Positions 1 to 9,743 of a DNA stretch of 64,000 nucleotides are shown here, piece after piece. The notes under the pieces were generated by a model. It was not told where the DNA came from and made no database searches. It saw only the letters and a list, made by a program, of their open reading frames with translations. Within the stretch, counting starts at the first letter, position 1. Every line of letters starts with the position of its first letter. The DNA is taken from assembly GCA_036388855.1 (NCBI GenBank), contig DASVRA010000017.1, forward strand, positions 1 through 64,000, in the 5' to 3' direction. The stretch comes from DASVRA01 sp036388855. GTDB taxonomy: Bacteria; Pseudomonadota; Alphaproteobacteria; Caulobacterales; Caulobacteraceae. The position numbers and the translations under genes are program-made.

Positions 1-1
1 G

Positions 2-2068
2 TTTGGGGTGTTCGAGCTGCCCAGGTGGTCGGCCAAGCTGCTGGCGGTGCTTTTGATGCTGGGCCTGCCGGTGGCTCTGATCATCGCCTGGGCCTTCGAG
101 GCGCACCCCGAGGGGGTCAGGCGCACCCAGCCTTCGGCGCGCCCGCCGCCCCGGTTCCGGACGATGGACTGGGTTCTGGTCGCCGCTACCTTGGCCATCG
201 TCGGCGTCTTCACGGTGCAGGCGACGGGGCTGTGGAGCCCTCCCTGGCGCAAGGGCGGCGACAGGCCCCAAGCCGCGGCGGCGGCGGAGAAGTCGATCGC
301 GGTGCTGCCGTTCGCCAACTTCTCCGGCTCCAAGGACGCGGAGTATTTCGCCGACGGGCTGACCGAGGAGGTGATCAACAGCCTGGCCAAGACGCCCGAC
401 CTGAAGGTCGCCGGGCGCACCTCGGCCTTCTACTACAAGGACAGGAACGCCGACCTGCGGCAGGTCGGACGCCAGCTGGGGGTGGCGCACGTGCTGGAAG
501 GCTCGATCCGCCGCGAGGGCGAGCGAATCCGCGTGACCGCGCAGCTGATCAAGGTGTCGGACGGCTTCCACATGTGGTCGGAAACCTACGACCGCGACCT
601 CAAGGACGCCTTCGCCGTGCAGACCGAGATCGCCGACAACGTGGCGGGGGTGCTGAAGACGAAGCTGCTGGCGTCGTCCGAGGCGGCGGGCGATGCGGAC
701 GCCTACCGGCTGCTGCTGATCGCGCGCGGGCGCCTGCGCGACCTGGGCCTGCAGAACACCCAGGCGGCGCAGAACCTCTACCGCCGTGCGATCAAGCTCG
801 ACCCAAACAGCGCCGAGGCCCACGCCGGACTGGCGCAGGCCACGGTGCTGCTGGCGCAGAACTACATGGTCCTGAACTTCGACCAGGCGCGGCGGGAGGC
901 CGAAGCGGAGATCGCCCGCGCCGTGGCGATCGACCCCCGTTCGGTGCCGGCCTACCTGGCCTCGGGGTTCCTCAACGCCACGCTCACCCGCCGGGTCGGC
1001 GATCCGCGTTTCGCGCGGCGGAGCGAGGCCGCCTACCGCCGCGCGCTGGAGATCGACCCGCGCAATCCCGACGTGCTGACCTACTACGGCAGCTTCCTGG
1101 TGGAGAAGGACCGGCCGCAGGAAGCCGTGCCGATCCTGAAGCGGGGGCTGGAGATCGACCCGCTCAACCGGCTGACCCTGAGCACCATGGCCGCGGCGCT
1201 TGGCGCCCAGGGCAAGATCGACGAAGCGGCGCAGGCCTACCGATCGGTGGTCGCCCTTTACCCGGACTTCGTGGACGCACCCGAGCACCTGGGCGGCATG
1301 CTGGCCAAGTGGGGGCGGCTTGACGAGGCCGAGCCCTGGCTGCGGCGGGCGGCGCGGTCGAGCGCCGACCCCAGCGCCTCCGTGCGGCTAGCGCACCTCT
1401 ACCTGAACCTGGGCATGAACGACGATGCGCGCGCGGCGCTCGCCCGGGCCGGCGCCACCGAGTCGGCCGCGGCGATCGTGCGGGCGATCAACTATATCAC
1501 CGCCAAGGACTATCGCGGGCTCATGAATTACACGCAGGCCCAATACGCCAAGGATCACGACCCGTTCTGGCCGTCGGCGATCCTCGTGGCGGCGGTGCAC
1601 CTCGACGATCCGCGTACGGCGCTGGCGCAGACGCGGATCATCGCGCCCGACCTGCTCGGCCCCGATCCGGAGGTGAACACCGACTTCAGCACGGCGCTGG
1701 CGACGGCTCACTCGCTCAATCGCCTGGGGCTGAAGGATCAGGCGGGCAAGATCCTGCAAGGGGTGCTGACCGCCGCGACGCCTTCGCCGGGGCAGCGGAC
1801 GCCGCCGGACAACCTGGTCTACCGCGCCCGCGCCTATGCGGAGCTTGGCGACCGCGCCCGCGCGCTGGCCGAACTCCGGCGTGCTGTGGCCGAAGGCTGC
1901 CGCTCGCTGGTTGACTTCGAGGACTTCGTGCGGATGGAGGACAGCCCGAGCTTCCAGACGTTGCGCGACGACCCGGAGTTCCGCGCCATCCTCGCCCGCA
2001 TCGGCCAGGATAACGCCCGCATGCGCGCGCGGGTGCTGGCCAGCCGCGCCGGCGGCCAGCAGACCTAG
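2..2068 (+). CDS. TolB-like/TPR membrane protein, 5' end outside window
   Basis: The frame is open to the window edge, so the N-terminus is missing. The visible part starts inside a membrane segment ending in a WAFE-type motif, has a second membrane segment near residues 51-72, and then a TolB/FlgO-like domain (about 90-200) with the motifs SIAVLPF, YFADGLTEE, HVLEGS and WSETYDR. The rest is a series of TPR repeats. In this family the missing N-terminus is often a short cytoplasmic region or a DNA-binding/cyclase domain, which cannot be decided here. Exact function is unknown; a scaffold or signalling role is inferred from the TPRs. It ends tail-to-tail with phaC, sharing 4 bases. Confidence 0.85.
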   Translation, partial: FGVFELPRWSAKLLAVLLMLGLPVALIIAWAFEAHPEGVRRTQPSARPPPRFRTMDWVLVAATLAIVGVFTVQATGLWSPPWRKGGDRPQAAAAAEKSIAVLPFANFSGSKDAEYFADGLTEEVINSLAKTPDLKVAGRTSAFYYKDRNADLRQVGRQLGVAHVLEGSIRREGERIRVTAQLIKVSDGFHMWSETYDRDLKDAFAVQTEIADNVAGVLKTKLLASSEAAGDADAYRLLLIARGRLRDLGLQNTQAAQNLYRRAIKLDPNSAEAHAGLAQATVLLAQNYMVLNFDQARREAEAEIARAVAIDPRSVPAYLASGFLNATLTRRVGDPRFARRSEAAYRRALEIDPRNPDVLTYYGSFLVEKDRPQEAVPILKRGLEIDPLNRLTLSTMAAALGAQGKIDEAAQAYRSVVALYPDFVDAPEHLGGMLAKWGRLDEAEPWLRRAARSSADPSASVRLAHLYLNLGMNDDARAALARAGATESAAAIVRAINYITAKDYRGLMNYTQAQYAKDHDPFWPSAILVAAVHLDDPRTALAQTRIIAPDLLGPDPEVNTDFSTALATAHSLNRLGLKDQAGKILQGVLTAATPSPGQRTPPDNLVYRARAYAELGDRARALAELRRAVAEGCRSLVDFEDFVRMEDSPSFQTLRDDPEFRAILARIGQDNARMRARVLASRAGGQQT

Positions 2069-4017
2069 CTCTTTACCTTCACATAGCTGCCCGGCGCATC
2101 CTCCACTGGCTTGAGCGCGCCAGCGGAAGGATCGCGCGCGGCGATCATCGGCCCTGACTTGGCCTTGAGCCATTTGGCCCAGTGCGGCCACCAGGAGCCC
2201 GGCTGCTCCTTGGCCTCGGCCAGCCAGCCATCGAGGGAGCCCGGCAGGTGGTCGTTGACCCAGTGCTGGTATTTCTTGGCGTCCGGGTGGTTGATCACCC
2301 CGGCGATGTGGCCCGAACCCGCCATGGTGAAGGTGACGGGGCCGCCGAACAGGTGGGCGCCGCGGTAAACCGAGCGGGCCGGGGCGATGTGGTCCTCCTT
2401 GGAGGACTGGGCGTAAACCGGGATCTTGACCTTCGACAGGTCGAGCCGCTCGCCCGCAAGTTCCAGTTCGCCCTTGGCCAGGGCGTTGTCGTTGTAGAAG
2501 CGGCGCAGGTAGAACAGGTGCAGCGCCTTGGGCATCCGCGTTTGGTCGGAGTTCCAGTAGAGCAAGTCGAAGGGCTTAGGTTCGCGGCCCATCAGGTAGT
2601 TGTTGACGAAGAACGACCAGATCAGGTCGTTGGCGCGCAATGAGTTGAAGGTGCCGGCCATGGCCTGTCCGGGCAGCACGCCGCCGGCGTTCTCCATCTG
2701 AATTTCGATGACGCGGAGCCAGTCCTCGTCAGTGAACAGCTTCAGGTCGCCGGCTTCGGAAAAATCCTGCTGGGCGGCGAAGAAGGTGGCCGAGGCGATG
2801 GGGTTGATCCCCTTGGCCGCCATGTGCGCTAGCGCGCAGGACAGCATGGTGCCGCCGATGCAGTAGCCGACCGCGTTGACCTGCGGCTCGCCGGTCTGGA
2901 CCAGGGTCTGCTCGATGGCCGGATAGACGGCGTGGAGCAGGTAATCCTCGAAATCGCGCTCGGCCAGCTCCGGCCCCGGGTTGACCCAGGAGACGACGAA
3001 CACGGTGAAGCCCTGGCCAGTCAGCCAGCGGATCATTGAGTTCTCGGGCCGAAGATCGAGGATGTAGAACTTGTTGATCCAGGGCGGGAAGATCAGCAGC
3101 GGCGTCTTGTGCGCCTTTTCGGTGGACGGGGCGAACTGCAGCAGCTGGATCAGCTCGTTCTGGAAGACGACCTTCCCCGGCGCGGTGGCCACGTCCCGGC
3201 CGACCTCGAACTGCTCCAGATCGGTCTGGCGGATGGCCAGTTCGCCCCCGCCGCGCGCCATGTCCTCGGCGAAGTTCTGCATCCCGCGCACCAGGCTCTC
3301 GCCCTTGGTGTCCAACGCCTCGCGCAGGGCGGCGGGGTTGGAGGCGAGAAAGTTCGAGGGCGAAAAGGCGTCGGTCAGCATTCGGGTGAAGAACTCGACC
3401 CGCCGCTTTTCGGTGGGCTCGACGTCCTCCACCTCGGTGACCAGCGAGTTCAGCCAGTTCGAGGTGATCAGGTAGGACTGCTTGATGGTGTCGAAGACCG
3501 GGTTCTCGCTCCAGGCCGGGTCGGCGAAGCGCTTGTCGCCCTTGGGCGGCGCGGCGACCGGGGCCACTTCGTCGCCCCCGAGCTTGCGGACGTTGGCCTG
3601 CCACAGGTCGGCGTAGCGGGCGAACAGGTCGGCCTGGGCGCGCAGCAGCTTCTCGGGCTCGGACGCCAGCTTGCCCATCACCTGGGTCATGGCCGGGCTG
3701 ACGTGGAACGGGTCGGGTTCGAAGCCCGCCGGCCGGTCGGCCTTGCGCAGCGCCGCTTCGGCGATGGCGCCCTGGGCGATCATCGCCGCCTTGGCGAGGT
3801 TCACCGACAGCTGCTCGATGGTCTGCATCGGCTCGGCAAGCGGATCGGCGCTCTCGGTTTGGCCCTGCGCTGGCGTGGCGGAGGTGGCCGCGCGCGCTTG
3901 ATCGCCACGCGCGCTCTGAGTCTTTGGCTCCATCCCTTGCGGAGCAGCCTTGCGCTTGCCCGCGGCGGCAGGCTTGGGCGCGGGCTTGCCCGGGTCGGGG
4001 ACGGCGGCGTCGGTCAT
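2065..4017 (-). CDS. phaC: class I poly(3-hydroxyalkanoate) synthase PhaC
   Basis: Polymerises (R)-3-hydroxyacyl-CoA into PHA storage granules. The 650-residue product has a low-complexity Ala/Lys/Pro N-terminus (about 1-60), the PhaC N-terminal domain and an alpha/beta-hydrolase core. The lipase-like box GYCIGGT lies at 384-390 with nucleophile Cys386; the Asp (SKEDHIAP) and His (GSGHIAG) of the triad follow. The start chosen is the ATG at 4017, preceded by GGAGAG; an upstream in-frame start would add 53 residues of arginine-rich translation unlike PhaC. No phasin, PhaR or PhaAB gene is seen next to it. It is divergent from a putative lipoprotein gene 61 bases away. Confidence 0.95.
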   Translation of the reverse strand: MTDAAVPDPGKPAPKPAAAGKRKAAPQGMEPKTQSARGDQARAATSATPAQGQTESADPLAEPMQTIEQLSVNLAKAAMIAQGAIAEAALRKADRPAGFEPDPFHVSPAMTQVMGKLASEPEKLLRAQADLFARYADLWQANVRKLGGDEVAPVAAPPKGDKRFADPAWSENPVFDTIKQSYLITSNWLNSLVTEVEDVEPTEKRRVEFFTRMLTDAFSPSNFLASNPAALREALDTKGESLVRGMQNFAEDMARGGGELAIRQTDLEQFEVGRDVATAPGKVVFQNELIQLLQFAPSTEKAHKTPLLIFPPWINKFYILDLRPENSMIRWLTGQGFTVFVVSWVNPGPELAERDFEDYLLHAVYPAIEQTLVQTGEPQVNAVGYCIGGTMLSCALAHMAAKGINPIASATFFAAQQDFSEAGDLKLFTDEDWLRVIEIQMENAGGVLPGQAMAGTFNSLRANDLIWSFFVNNYLMGREPKPFDLLYWNSDQTRMPKALHLFYLRRFYNDNALAKGELELAGERLDLSKVKIPVYAQSSKEDHIAPARSVYRGAHLFGGPVTFTMAGSGHIAGVINHPDAKKYQHWVNDHLPGSLDGWLAEAKEQPGSWWPHWAKWLKAKSGPMIAARDPSAGALKPVEDAPGSYVKVKS

Positions 4018-4078
4018 GGCTCTCTCCGGCGGCTGGCGCTTCCGCCGCCCTCTATCATCGCATAAGACCGGGCGGGAG

Positions 4079-4531
4079 ATGCATCTGGAGCAAGCCAACT
4101 TGGCGCGGGCGGGGCGGATTGCCGGAGCGGCGGCGGCGCTCTCCTCCTGCTGCCTGGCCGCTGGCTGCGCCGGCATGCGAACGCCCGAGGCGTTGAAGGA
4201 GCCGCCGATGGCGCCCTCGCCGGTGGCCGAGCAGGTGCTGCGCGCCTCGCGCGAGCCCGGCCCCTATCCGAAGTGGACCGACATCCCCGCCATGCCACGC
4301 GACGCGCGTCCGCCTTCCGCCTGGGCCGGCGCGGTGCGGGCGGTCAAGGCTGACGCCTCGCAACTGCAGGCGGAAAACGCCGCCAATCCGCCGACGCTGT
4401 TCAATACCGAAGCCTGGGCCGCCGAGCAGGCGCGCGCGGCCCAGGCGCCGCCGCCGCTGACCACCACCACAACCGAAGAGTTCCTGGCGAACACGCGCAA
4501 GGCCGCCGCGCCCCCGCCGCCGCCGCGCTGA
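4079..4531 (+). CDS. putative lipoprotein, uncharacterised
   Basis: 150-residue product starting at the ATG at 4079, which lies directly behind a GGGAG stretch. The N-terminus has a short basic region, an Ala/Leu/Ser-rich hydrophobic stretch and a Cys at about residue 30 in the context AAGC, a plausible lipobox. The remainder is Pro/Ala-rich, with a small conserved-looking PYPKWTDIPAMP segment and a poly-Pro end. This resembles small alphaproteobacterial envelope lipoproteins, but I recognise no domain. It precedes glpX by 55 bases on the same strand. Confidence 0.65.
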   Translation: MHLEQANLARAGRIAGAAAALSSCCLAAGCAGMRTPEALKEPPMAPSPVAEQVLRASREPGPYPKWTDIPAMPRDARPPSAWAGAVRAVKADASQLQAENAANPPTLFNTEAWAAEQARAAQAPPPLTTTTTEEFLANTRKAAAPPPPPR

Positions 4532-4586
4532 ACCGCCGCCTCGCCACACCCGGAGAATCCGCCCAGAAGGGCGTCTGGAGACCTCG

Positions 4587-5537
4587 ATGAGCAACGACTG
4601 GAACCGCGCCCTGGTGTTCGACGCCGTCGGCGTCTGCGAGGCCGCCGCCATCGCCGCCTGGAAACTCTCCGGCCGCGGCGACGAGAAGGCTGCAGACCAG
4701 GCCGCCGTGGACGCCATGCGCACGGCGCTGAACGGCCTGGCCATCGACGGCCGCATCGTCATCGGCGAGGGCGAGCGGGACGAGGCGCCGATGCTCTACA
4801 TTGGCGAGAGCGTGGGCGCGGGGCAGGGGCCCGGCATCGACATCGCGCTCGATCCCCTCGAAGGCACCACGCTGACCGCCAAGGCCATGGCCAATGCCAT
4901 CGCGGTGATGGCCTGGGCGCCGCGCGGCTCCATGCTGCACGCGCCAGACACCTACATGGACAAGCTGGCGGTGGGACCGGGCGTGGAGGCCGGCGTCGTC
5001 GATCTCGACCGCAGCCCCGCCGACAACGTCCGCGCCCTGGCCGAGGCCAAGGGGCGGCGGGCCGACGAAATCACCGCCTGCGTGCTCGACCGTCCGCGCC
5101 ATGCCGACCTCATCGCCAGTCTGCGCTCGGTCGGCGCGCGGGTGCTGCTGATCACCGACGGCGACGTCGCGGGCGCGATGAACACCGCCGACCCGGACAC
5201 GGGCATCGACATCTATCTCGGCCAAGGGGGTGCGCCAGAGGGCGTCCTGGCGGCGGCGGCGATGAAGTGCGTGGGCGGAGAGTTTCAGGGGCGGCTGGTG
5301 TTCCGCAACGCTGACGAGCGCGGGCGCGCCGAGCGGCTCGGCCTCACCGACTTCGACCGCAAGTACGAACTGGAGGAGCTGGTCTCCGACGAGGTGATCT
5401 TCGCCGCCACCGGCGTCACCGACGGCGCCCAGCTGGACGGCGTGCGGGTGATCGGCGGCGAAGTCTGGACCCATTCGCTCGTGCTGAACTCCGCCGACCG
5501 CACCCGGCGCGAGGTGCGCACCCGCAGGGCCCTGTAA
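4587..5537 (+). CDS. glpX: class II fructose-1,6-bisphosphatase GlpX
   Basis: Hydrolyses fructose 1,6-bisphosphate to fructose 6-phosphate in gluconeogenesis, with divalent metal. The 316 residues are full length for the family. Metal and substrate motifs are visible: GEGERDEAPML at 60-70 and DPLEGTT at 89-95. Its stop (5535-5537) is directly followed by the GTG start of recJ, so the two are almost certainly one transcript, an arrangement I recall from other Caulobacterales. Alternatively bifunctional FBPase/SBPase, which sequence alone cannot settle. Confidence 0.95.
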   Translation: MSNDWNRALVFDAVGVCEAAAIAAWKLSGRGDEKAADQAAVDAMRTALNGLAIDGRIVIGEGERDEAPMLYIGESVGAGQGPGIDIALDPLEGTTLTAKAMANAIAVMAWAPRGSMLHAPDTYMDKLAVGPGVEAGVVDLDRSPADNVRALAEAKGRRADEITACVLDRPRHADLIASLRSVGARVLLITDGDVAGAMNTADPDTGIDIYLGQGGAPEGVLAAAAMKCVGGEFQGRLVFRNADERGRAERLGLTDFDRKYELEELVSDEVIFAATGVTDGAQLDGVRVIGGEVWTHSLVLNSADRTRREVRTRRAL

Positions 5538-7334
5538 GTGGCCGACGGCGCGGCCTTCCAGGGCTTCCTGGGCGTCGCGCGCTCCCTGACCGGCCGCGCC
5601 TGGCGAGAACGTCCCGCCGATCTCGCCGAGGCGCGCCGGCACATGCTGACGCACGGCCTAAGCGAACCGCTGGCGCGGGCGCTGGCCGCACGCGGTGTCA
5701 CCGCTGATCGTGTGGACCATTTCCTCTCCCCCACGCTGAAGGCCCTGTTCCCAGACCCCTCCTGCTTCCTCGACATGGACAAGGCCGCCGCAATCCTGGT
5801 CGAGGCGATGGAGCGCGACCGCGCCGTCACCGTATTCGCCGATTATGACGTGGATGGAGCCGCTTCCGCCGCTCTTCTCATTCGCTGGTTCAGGTCCATG
5901 GGCAAGGCGGTGGAGGTCTACGTCCCCGACCGTCTGACGGAAGGCTATGGCCCGAGCCCCGCCGCCTTCCGTACGATCAAGGCCCAAGGCGCGGAGGTGG
6001 TGGTCTGCGTCGATTGCGGCGCAGCCGCCCACGCCGCCATCGACGCCGCCGCCGAATTGGGGCTCGAGGTGGTGGTGGTTGATCACCACCTGATGCGCGG
6101 TGAACCGCCCCGCGCCGCCGCTCTGGTCAACCCGAACCGCCCCGGCTGCAATTCCGGCCAAGGCGCGCTCGCCGCCGCCGGCGTCATCTTCGTGCTGCTG
6201 GCGGCGATGAACCGTGAGGCCCGTGCGCGGGGCTTGTTCGTAGGGCGGCCGGAGCCGGACCTGCGCCAGTGGCTCGACCTCGCCGCGCTCGGCGCCTTCT
6301 GCGACGTCACCCAACTCGTCGGGTTTAACCGCGCGCTTGCCGCTCAGGGGCTGAAGGTGATGAGCGGCTGGGGCAACCCTGGCCTCAAGGCGCTGATGGA
6401 CGTGGCGCGGGCAAGTGGCGACGCCTCCTCGTTCTGCGCTGGCTTCATCCTCGGTCCCCGCATTAACGCCGGCGGGCGCATCGGCCGCGCGGATTTGGGC
6501 GTGCGCCTGCTCTCCACCGACGATCCGGAGGAAGCCGCCGCGCTGGCCGAGGAACTCGACGCGCTGAACGCCTCGCGCAAGGAGGTGGAGCGCCAGGTGT
6601 TCGAGGAGGCCGTCGCCCGCATCGAAAGCGAAAACCGCCGCCACGATCCGGTGCTGCTGGTGGCGGGCGAGGGGTGGCATCCAGGCGTGGTCGGCATCGT
6701 CGCCGGCCGCCTGCGCGAGCGCTACCGCCATCCGGCGATCGTGGTCGGCCTTGATCCCGTGACGGGGATCGGCAAGGGATCGGGCCGTTCGCAGCCGGGG
6801 GTGAACCTCGGCCGCGCCATCCAGGCAGCGTTCGAGGACGGCTTGCTGCTAGCCGGCGGCGGCCACGCCATGGCGGCGGGCTTGACGGTGGATGCGAAGC
6901 AGCTGGAGCCGCTGCGCGACCACCTCTGCCGCACGCTCGAAGCCGAAGCGGCCTTCGCCGCCGAGCAGGACTTGGTCGAGATCGACGCCCTGATCTCGCC
7001 CGCCGCCGCCGACCGGGCTCTGCTGGCAGACTTCCAGCGTCTCGCCCCCTACGGCCCCGGCAACCCCGAACCCCTGTTCGCGCTCGCCGACGTGCGGGTC
7101 GAGCAGCCGATGGCGGTGCGTGGCGGCCACGTCCGCTGTCTGCTCACCGACGGCGCGGGCGAGCGGCTCAAGGCCATCGCCTGGCGCTGTGAGGACACCC
7201 CGCTCGGCGCGCGCTTGCTCTCAGGCGGTGGCGCCCTGCACGTGACGGGCCGGCTCAAGCCCGATGATTATCAGGGCCGCGAGGGCGTGCAGTTCGAGAT
7301 CGAGGACGCCGCCGACCCCCGGATGTGCGGCTAG
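5538..7334 (+). CDS. recJ: single-stranded-DNA 5'-3' exonuclease RecJ
   Basis: DHH-superfamily nuclease that resects 5' ends in recombination and mismatch repair. 598 residues from a GTG that abuts the glpX stop codon with no gap. Motif I ADYDVDG is at 101-107, the DHH motif at 182-184, and the DHHA1 glycine-rich GGGHAMAAG near residue 440. The C-terminal nucleic-acid-binding domain is present and ends at the expected place. Translation is probably coupled to glpX because of the abutting stop and start. Confidence 0.95.
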   Translation: MADGAAFQGFLGVARSLTGRAWRERPADLAEARRHMLTHGLSEPLARALAARGVTADRVDHFLSPTLKALFPDPSCFLDMDKAAAILVEAMERDRAVTVFADYDVDGAASAALLIRWFRSMGKAVEVYVPDRLTEGYGPSPAAFRTIKAQGAEVVVCVDCGAAAHAAIDAAAELGLEVVVVDHHLMRGEPPRAAALVNPNRPGCNSGQGALAAAGVIFVLLAAMNREARARGLFVGRPEPDLRQWLDLAALGAFCDVTQLVGFNRALAAQGLKVMSGWGNPGLKALMDVARASGDASSFCAGFILGPRINAGGRIGRADLGVRLLSTDDPEEAAALAEELDALNASRKEVERQVFEEAVARIESENRRHDPVLLVAGEGWHPGVVGIVAGRLRERYRHPAIVVGLDPVTGIGKGSGRSQPGVNLGRAIQAAFEDGLLLAGGGHAMAAGLTVDAKQLEPLRDHLCRTLEAEAAFAAEQDLVEIDALISPAAADRALLADFQRLAPYGPGNPEPLFALADVRVEQPMAVRGGHVRCLLTDGAGERLKAIAWRCEDTPLGARLLSGGGALHVTGRLKPDDYQGREGVQFEIEDAADPRMCG

Positions 7335-7343
7335 GGCGAGGGC

Positions 7344-7373
7344 TTGCGCGCGCCGCCCCGCTGCCGATATAGG
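7344..7373 (+). promoter_or_regulatory. possible promoter of the tRNA-Glu gene
   Basis: TTGCGC at 7344-7349 and TATAGG at 7368-7373 are 18 bases apart and end about 18 bases before the tRNA 5' end, as expected for a vegetative sigma factor. Match quality is modest and this is inference from position. Confidence 0.35.
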
Positions 7374-7391
7374 GCGGCTTCCCGCGCCCGC

Positions 7392-7466
7392 GGGCCCTTC
7401 GTCTATCGGTTAGGACGCCAGATTTTCATTCTGGAAAGAGGGGTTCGATTCCCCTAGGGCCTGCCA
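7392..7466 (+). tRNA. tRNA-Glu (anticodon TTC)
   Basis: Folds as a complete cloverleaf. The acceptor stem GGGCCCT pairs with AGGGCCT (first pair G-U). The D stem is GTCT/GGAC. The anticodon stem CCAGA/TCTGG holds the loop TTTTCAT, giving anticodon TTC. The T stem AGGGG/CCCCT holds the loop TTCGATT. The discriminator G is followed by an encoded CCA at 7464-7466. It lies alone between recJ and the penicillin-binding protein gene. Confidence 0.97.
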
Positions 7467-7580
7467 CTCACGCGCCGCGGCAAGTTTTGGTGGCCGTGGC
7501 CGCCGAACTCCCCGAAGATTCGCGGTTGCGGGCGGACGGTGTCGCGGGAGCCGCGCGTGACTTGAGGGGTTCTGGCCTGC

Positions 7581-9737
7581 ATGACCGACCAAGGCTGGAT
7601 CGTCCCCGAAGCCCCGCCCCCTCGCGCCGCTCCGGCGCCAGCCACCGAACCGCCGCCTCCGCCTCCCGGTGAGCCGCCGCCGTTCTGGCGCCGCCGTCCC
7701 TGGCAGATCGCCATCGGCCTTGCAGCCCTCGCGTTCCTGCTCGTGGCCTGGCTCCTCTGGGCCCTGCCGCTGGGGCGGGCGCTGGAGCCGTTGCCGAGCC
7801 CCACGCTGGTGCTGGTGTCGGCGGACGGCAGGCCGTTCGCGCGGCGCGGCTCCTACAAGGAGGCGCCGGTGCTGGTGGAGATGCTGCCCAGGCACGTGCC
7901 CGGCGCCTTCATCGCCATCGAGGACCGGCGGTTCTACCGGCACATGGGCATCGACCCCCGCGCCATCGGCCGGGCCATGCGCAACAACATCCGCGAGGGC
8001 GGAGTCGAGCAGGGCGGCTCGACCATCACCCAGCAGCTGGCCAAGAACGCCTTCCTCAGCAACCAGCGGACGCTGCGCCGCAAGGCGCAGGAGGCGCTGA
8101 TCGCGCTCTATCTCGAGGCGCGCCTGTCGAAGAACGAGATCCTCTCCCGCTACCTCTCCAGCGTCTATTTCGGCGAGGGCGTCTACGGCCTCAGGGCCGC
8201 GGCCAAATACTACTTCGACAAGCAGCCGGAGAAGCTGACCATCGGCGAGGCGGCTATGCTGGCGGGGATCGTCAAGGCGCCTTCGCGCCTCGCGCCAACG
8301 AAGAACCCCAAAGGCGCCGGCAAGCGGGCGCGGCTGGTGCTGAGCGCGATGGCCGAAACCGGCGTGATCACCGAGAGGCAGGCGCGCCGGCGCTGGAACG
8401 TGCAGGTCCCCGACAAGCGCCGGGCGCTGCCGGTGGGCACCTACTTCGCCGACTGGGTCACGCCGCAGGCGCGCGAGGCGTTCCAACGCGCCTACGGCGA
8501 GGTGAGGGTGCGCACCACGCTGGACTCCCGGCTGCAGACCCAGGCCGAGCGGATCATCCGGCGCACCCTGGCTTCGCAGGGTCGGGCGCTGAACGCCCGC
8601 CAGGCGGCGCTGGTGGCGATGCGCCCCGACGGCAGCATCGTGGCGATGGTGGGCGGGCGCGACTACAAGACCAGCCAGTTCAACCGTGCGGTGGAGGCCA
8701 AACGCCAGCCCGGATCGGCCTTCAAGCTGTTCGTCTATCTGGCGGCGATCCGGCGGGGGATGACGCCGAACTCCATGGTGCTGGATGCGCCGATCCGCAT
8801 CGGCGACTGGGCGCCGGAGAACCACGAGGGCGAATACCTCGGGCGGCCGATCACCCTGCGCGAAGCCTTCGCTCGTTCTTCCAACGTCGCCTCGGTGCGA
8901 GTCTTCCAGCGCGCCGGACTGAACAACGTCATCCGAGCCGCGCGCGATCTCGGCATCACCTCGGACCTGCCGCGCGACGCCACCCTCACCTTGGGCACCG
9001 GCCCGGTGACGCTGCTCGAGCTCACCTCGGCCTACGCCACGGTGGCGGCGGGGCGGACGCCGGTGCGGCCCATTGGCTTGGCCGACTACCTGGCCGCCGG
9101 GCGAACCCGCCCATTCCCCGAGGGAGAGCGGCGGGCGCTGATGGAGCTGATGGCGGCGGTGGTGCAGAGCGGCACCGGGCGCGCGGCCAATCCCGGAGTG
9201 GCGGCCTTCGGCAAGACGGGCACGACCCAGGACTACAAGGACGCCTGGTTCGTCGGCTTCGCGGGCAACCTCGTCGTCGGCGTCTGGGTCGGCAACGACG
9301 ACAACCAGCCGATGAACCGGGTGGCCGGAGGCGGCCTGCCGGCCCAGATCTGGCGCGAATTCGTGGGCGCGGCGGTCAGCGGCCGCAACGTCGCCTTCGG
9401 TCCGGCGTCCGAGGAGGAGCTGAACCCCTCCGACCTGGTCTTCTTTGAGGAAGGTACCGCCGCCGAAAACGATGCTGCGGAAGAGGAGGGCGCGCCCCCT
9501 GAAGGCGGCGGACCGGGCGATCTCACCACCGATCTGCCGGGGGTCCAGCCGGAGGGCGAGGCCGCCGAAGCCGACCCGGACGAACCCGCCGAACCCGAAC
9601 CCGCGGATCTCGACCCCTCGGTTGCCTTACCGCCGGGCCGGGCTGGCACAGGGGACCAGCCGAGACGCTACATCAGGCGCACGTCCGACCGCCGCGGCCG
9701 CAACCGCACAGGGGCAAACAGCCGGCGCCGGGCGTAA
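7581..9737 (+). CDS. class A penicillin-binding protein (PBP1A family)
   Basis: Bifunctional peptidoglycan glycosyltransferase/transpeptidase, 718 residues. A Pro-rich cytoplasmic N-terminus precedes one membrane segment (about 41-62). The GT51 domain has EDRRFYRH with catalytic Glu114 and GGSTITQQLAKN at 145-156. The transpeptidase domain has the S379-A-F-K382 active site, SSN at 433-435 and KTGT at 545-548. The tail from about 620 is acidic and Pro-rich and ends very basic (RRGRNRTG region). The ATG at 7581 is preceded by AGGGG. Of the class A enzymes of Caulobacter it is closest in layout to the PBP1A type; which paralog cannot be told. Confidence 0.93.
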   Translation: MTDQGWIVPEAPPPRAAPAPATEPPPPPPGEPPPFWRRRPWQIAIGLAALAFLLVAWLLWALPLGRALEPLPSPTLVLVSADGRPFARRGSYKEAPVLVEMLPRHVPGAFIAIEDRRFYRHMGIDPRAIGRAMRNNIREGGVEQGGSTITQQLAKNAFLSNQRTLRRKAQEALIALYLEARLSKNEILSRYLSSVYFGEGVYGLRAAAKYYFDKQPEKLTIGEAAMLAGIVKAPSRLAPTKNPKGAGKRARLVLSAMAETGVITERQARRRWNVQVPDKRRALPVGTYFADWVTPQAREAFQRAYGEVRVRTTLDSRLQTQAERIIRRTLASQGRALNARQAALVAMRPDGSIVAMVGGRDYKTSQFNRAVEAKRQPGSAFKLFVYLAAIRRGMTPNSMVLDAPIRIGDWAPENHEGEYLGRPITLREAFARSSNVASVRVFQRAGLNNVIRAARDLGITSDLPRDATLTLGTGPVTLLELTSAYATVAAGRTPVRPIGLADYLAAGRTRPFPEGERRALMELMAAVVQSGTGRAANPGVAAFGKTGTTQDYKDAWFVGFAGNLVVGVWVGNDDNQPMNRVAGGGLPAQIWREFVGAAVSGRNVAFGPASEEELNPSDLVFFEEGTAAENDAAEEEGAPPEGGGPGDLTTDLPGVQPEGEAAEADPDEPAEPEPADLDPSVALPPGRAGTGDQPRRYIRRTSDRRGRNRTGANSRRRA

Positions 9738-9743
9738 GCGGCC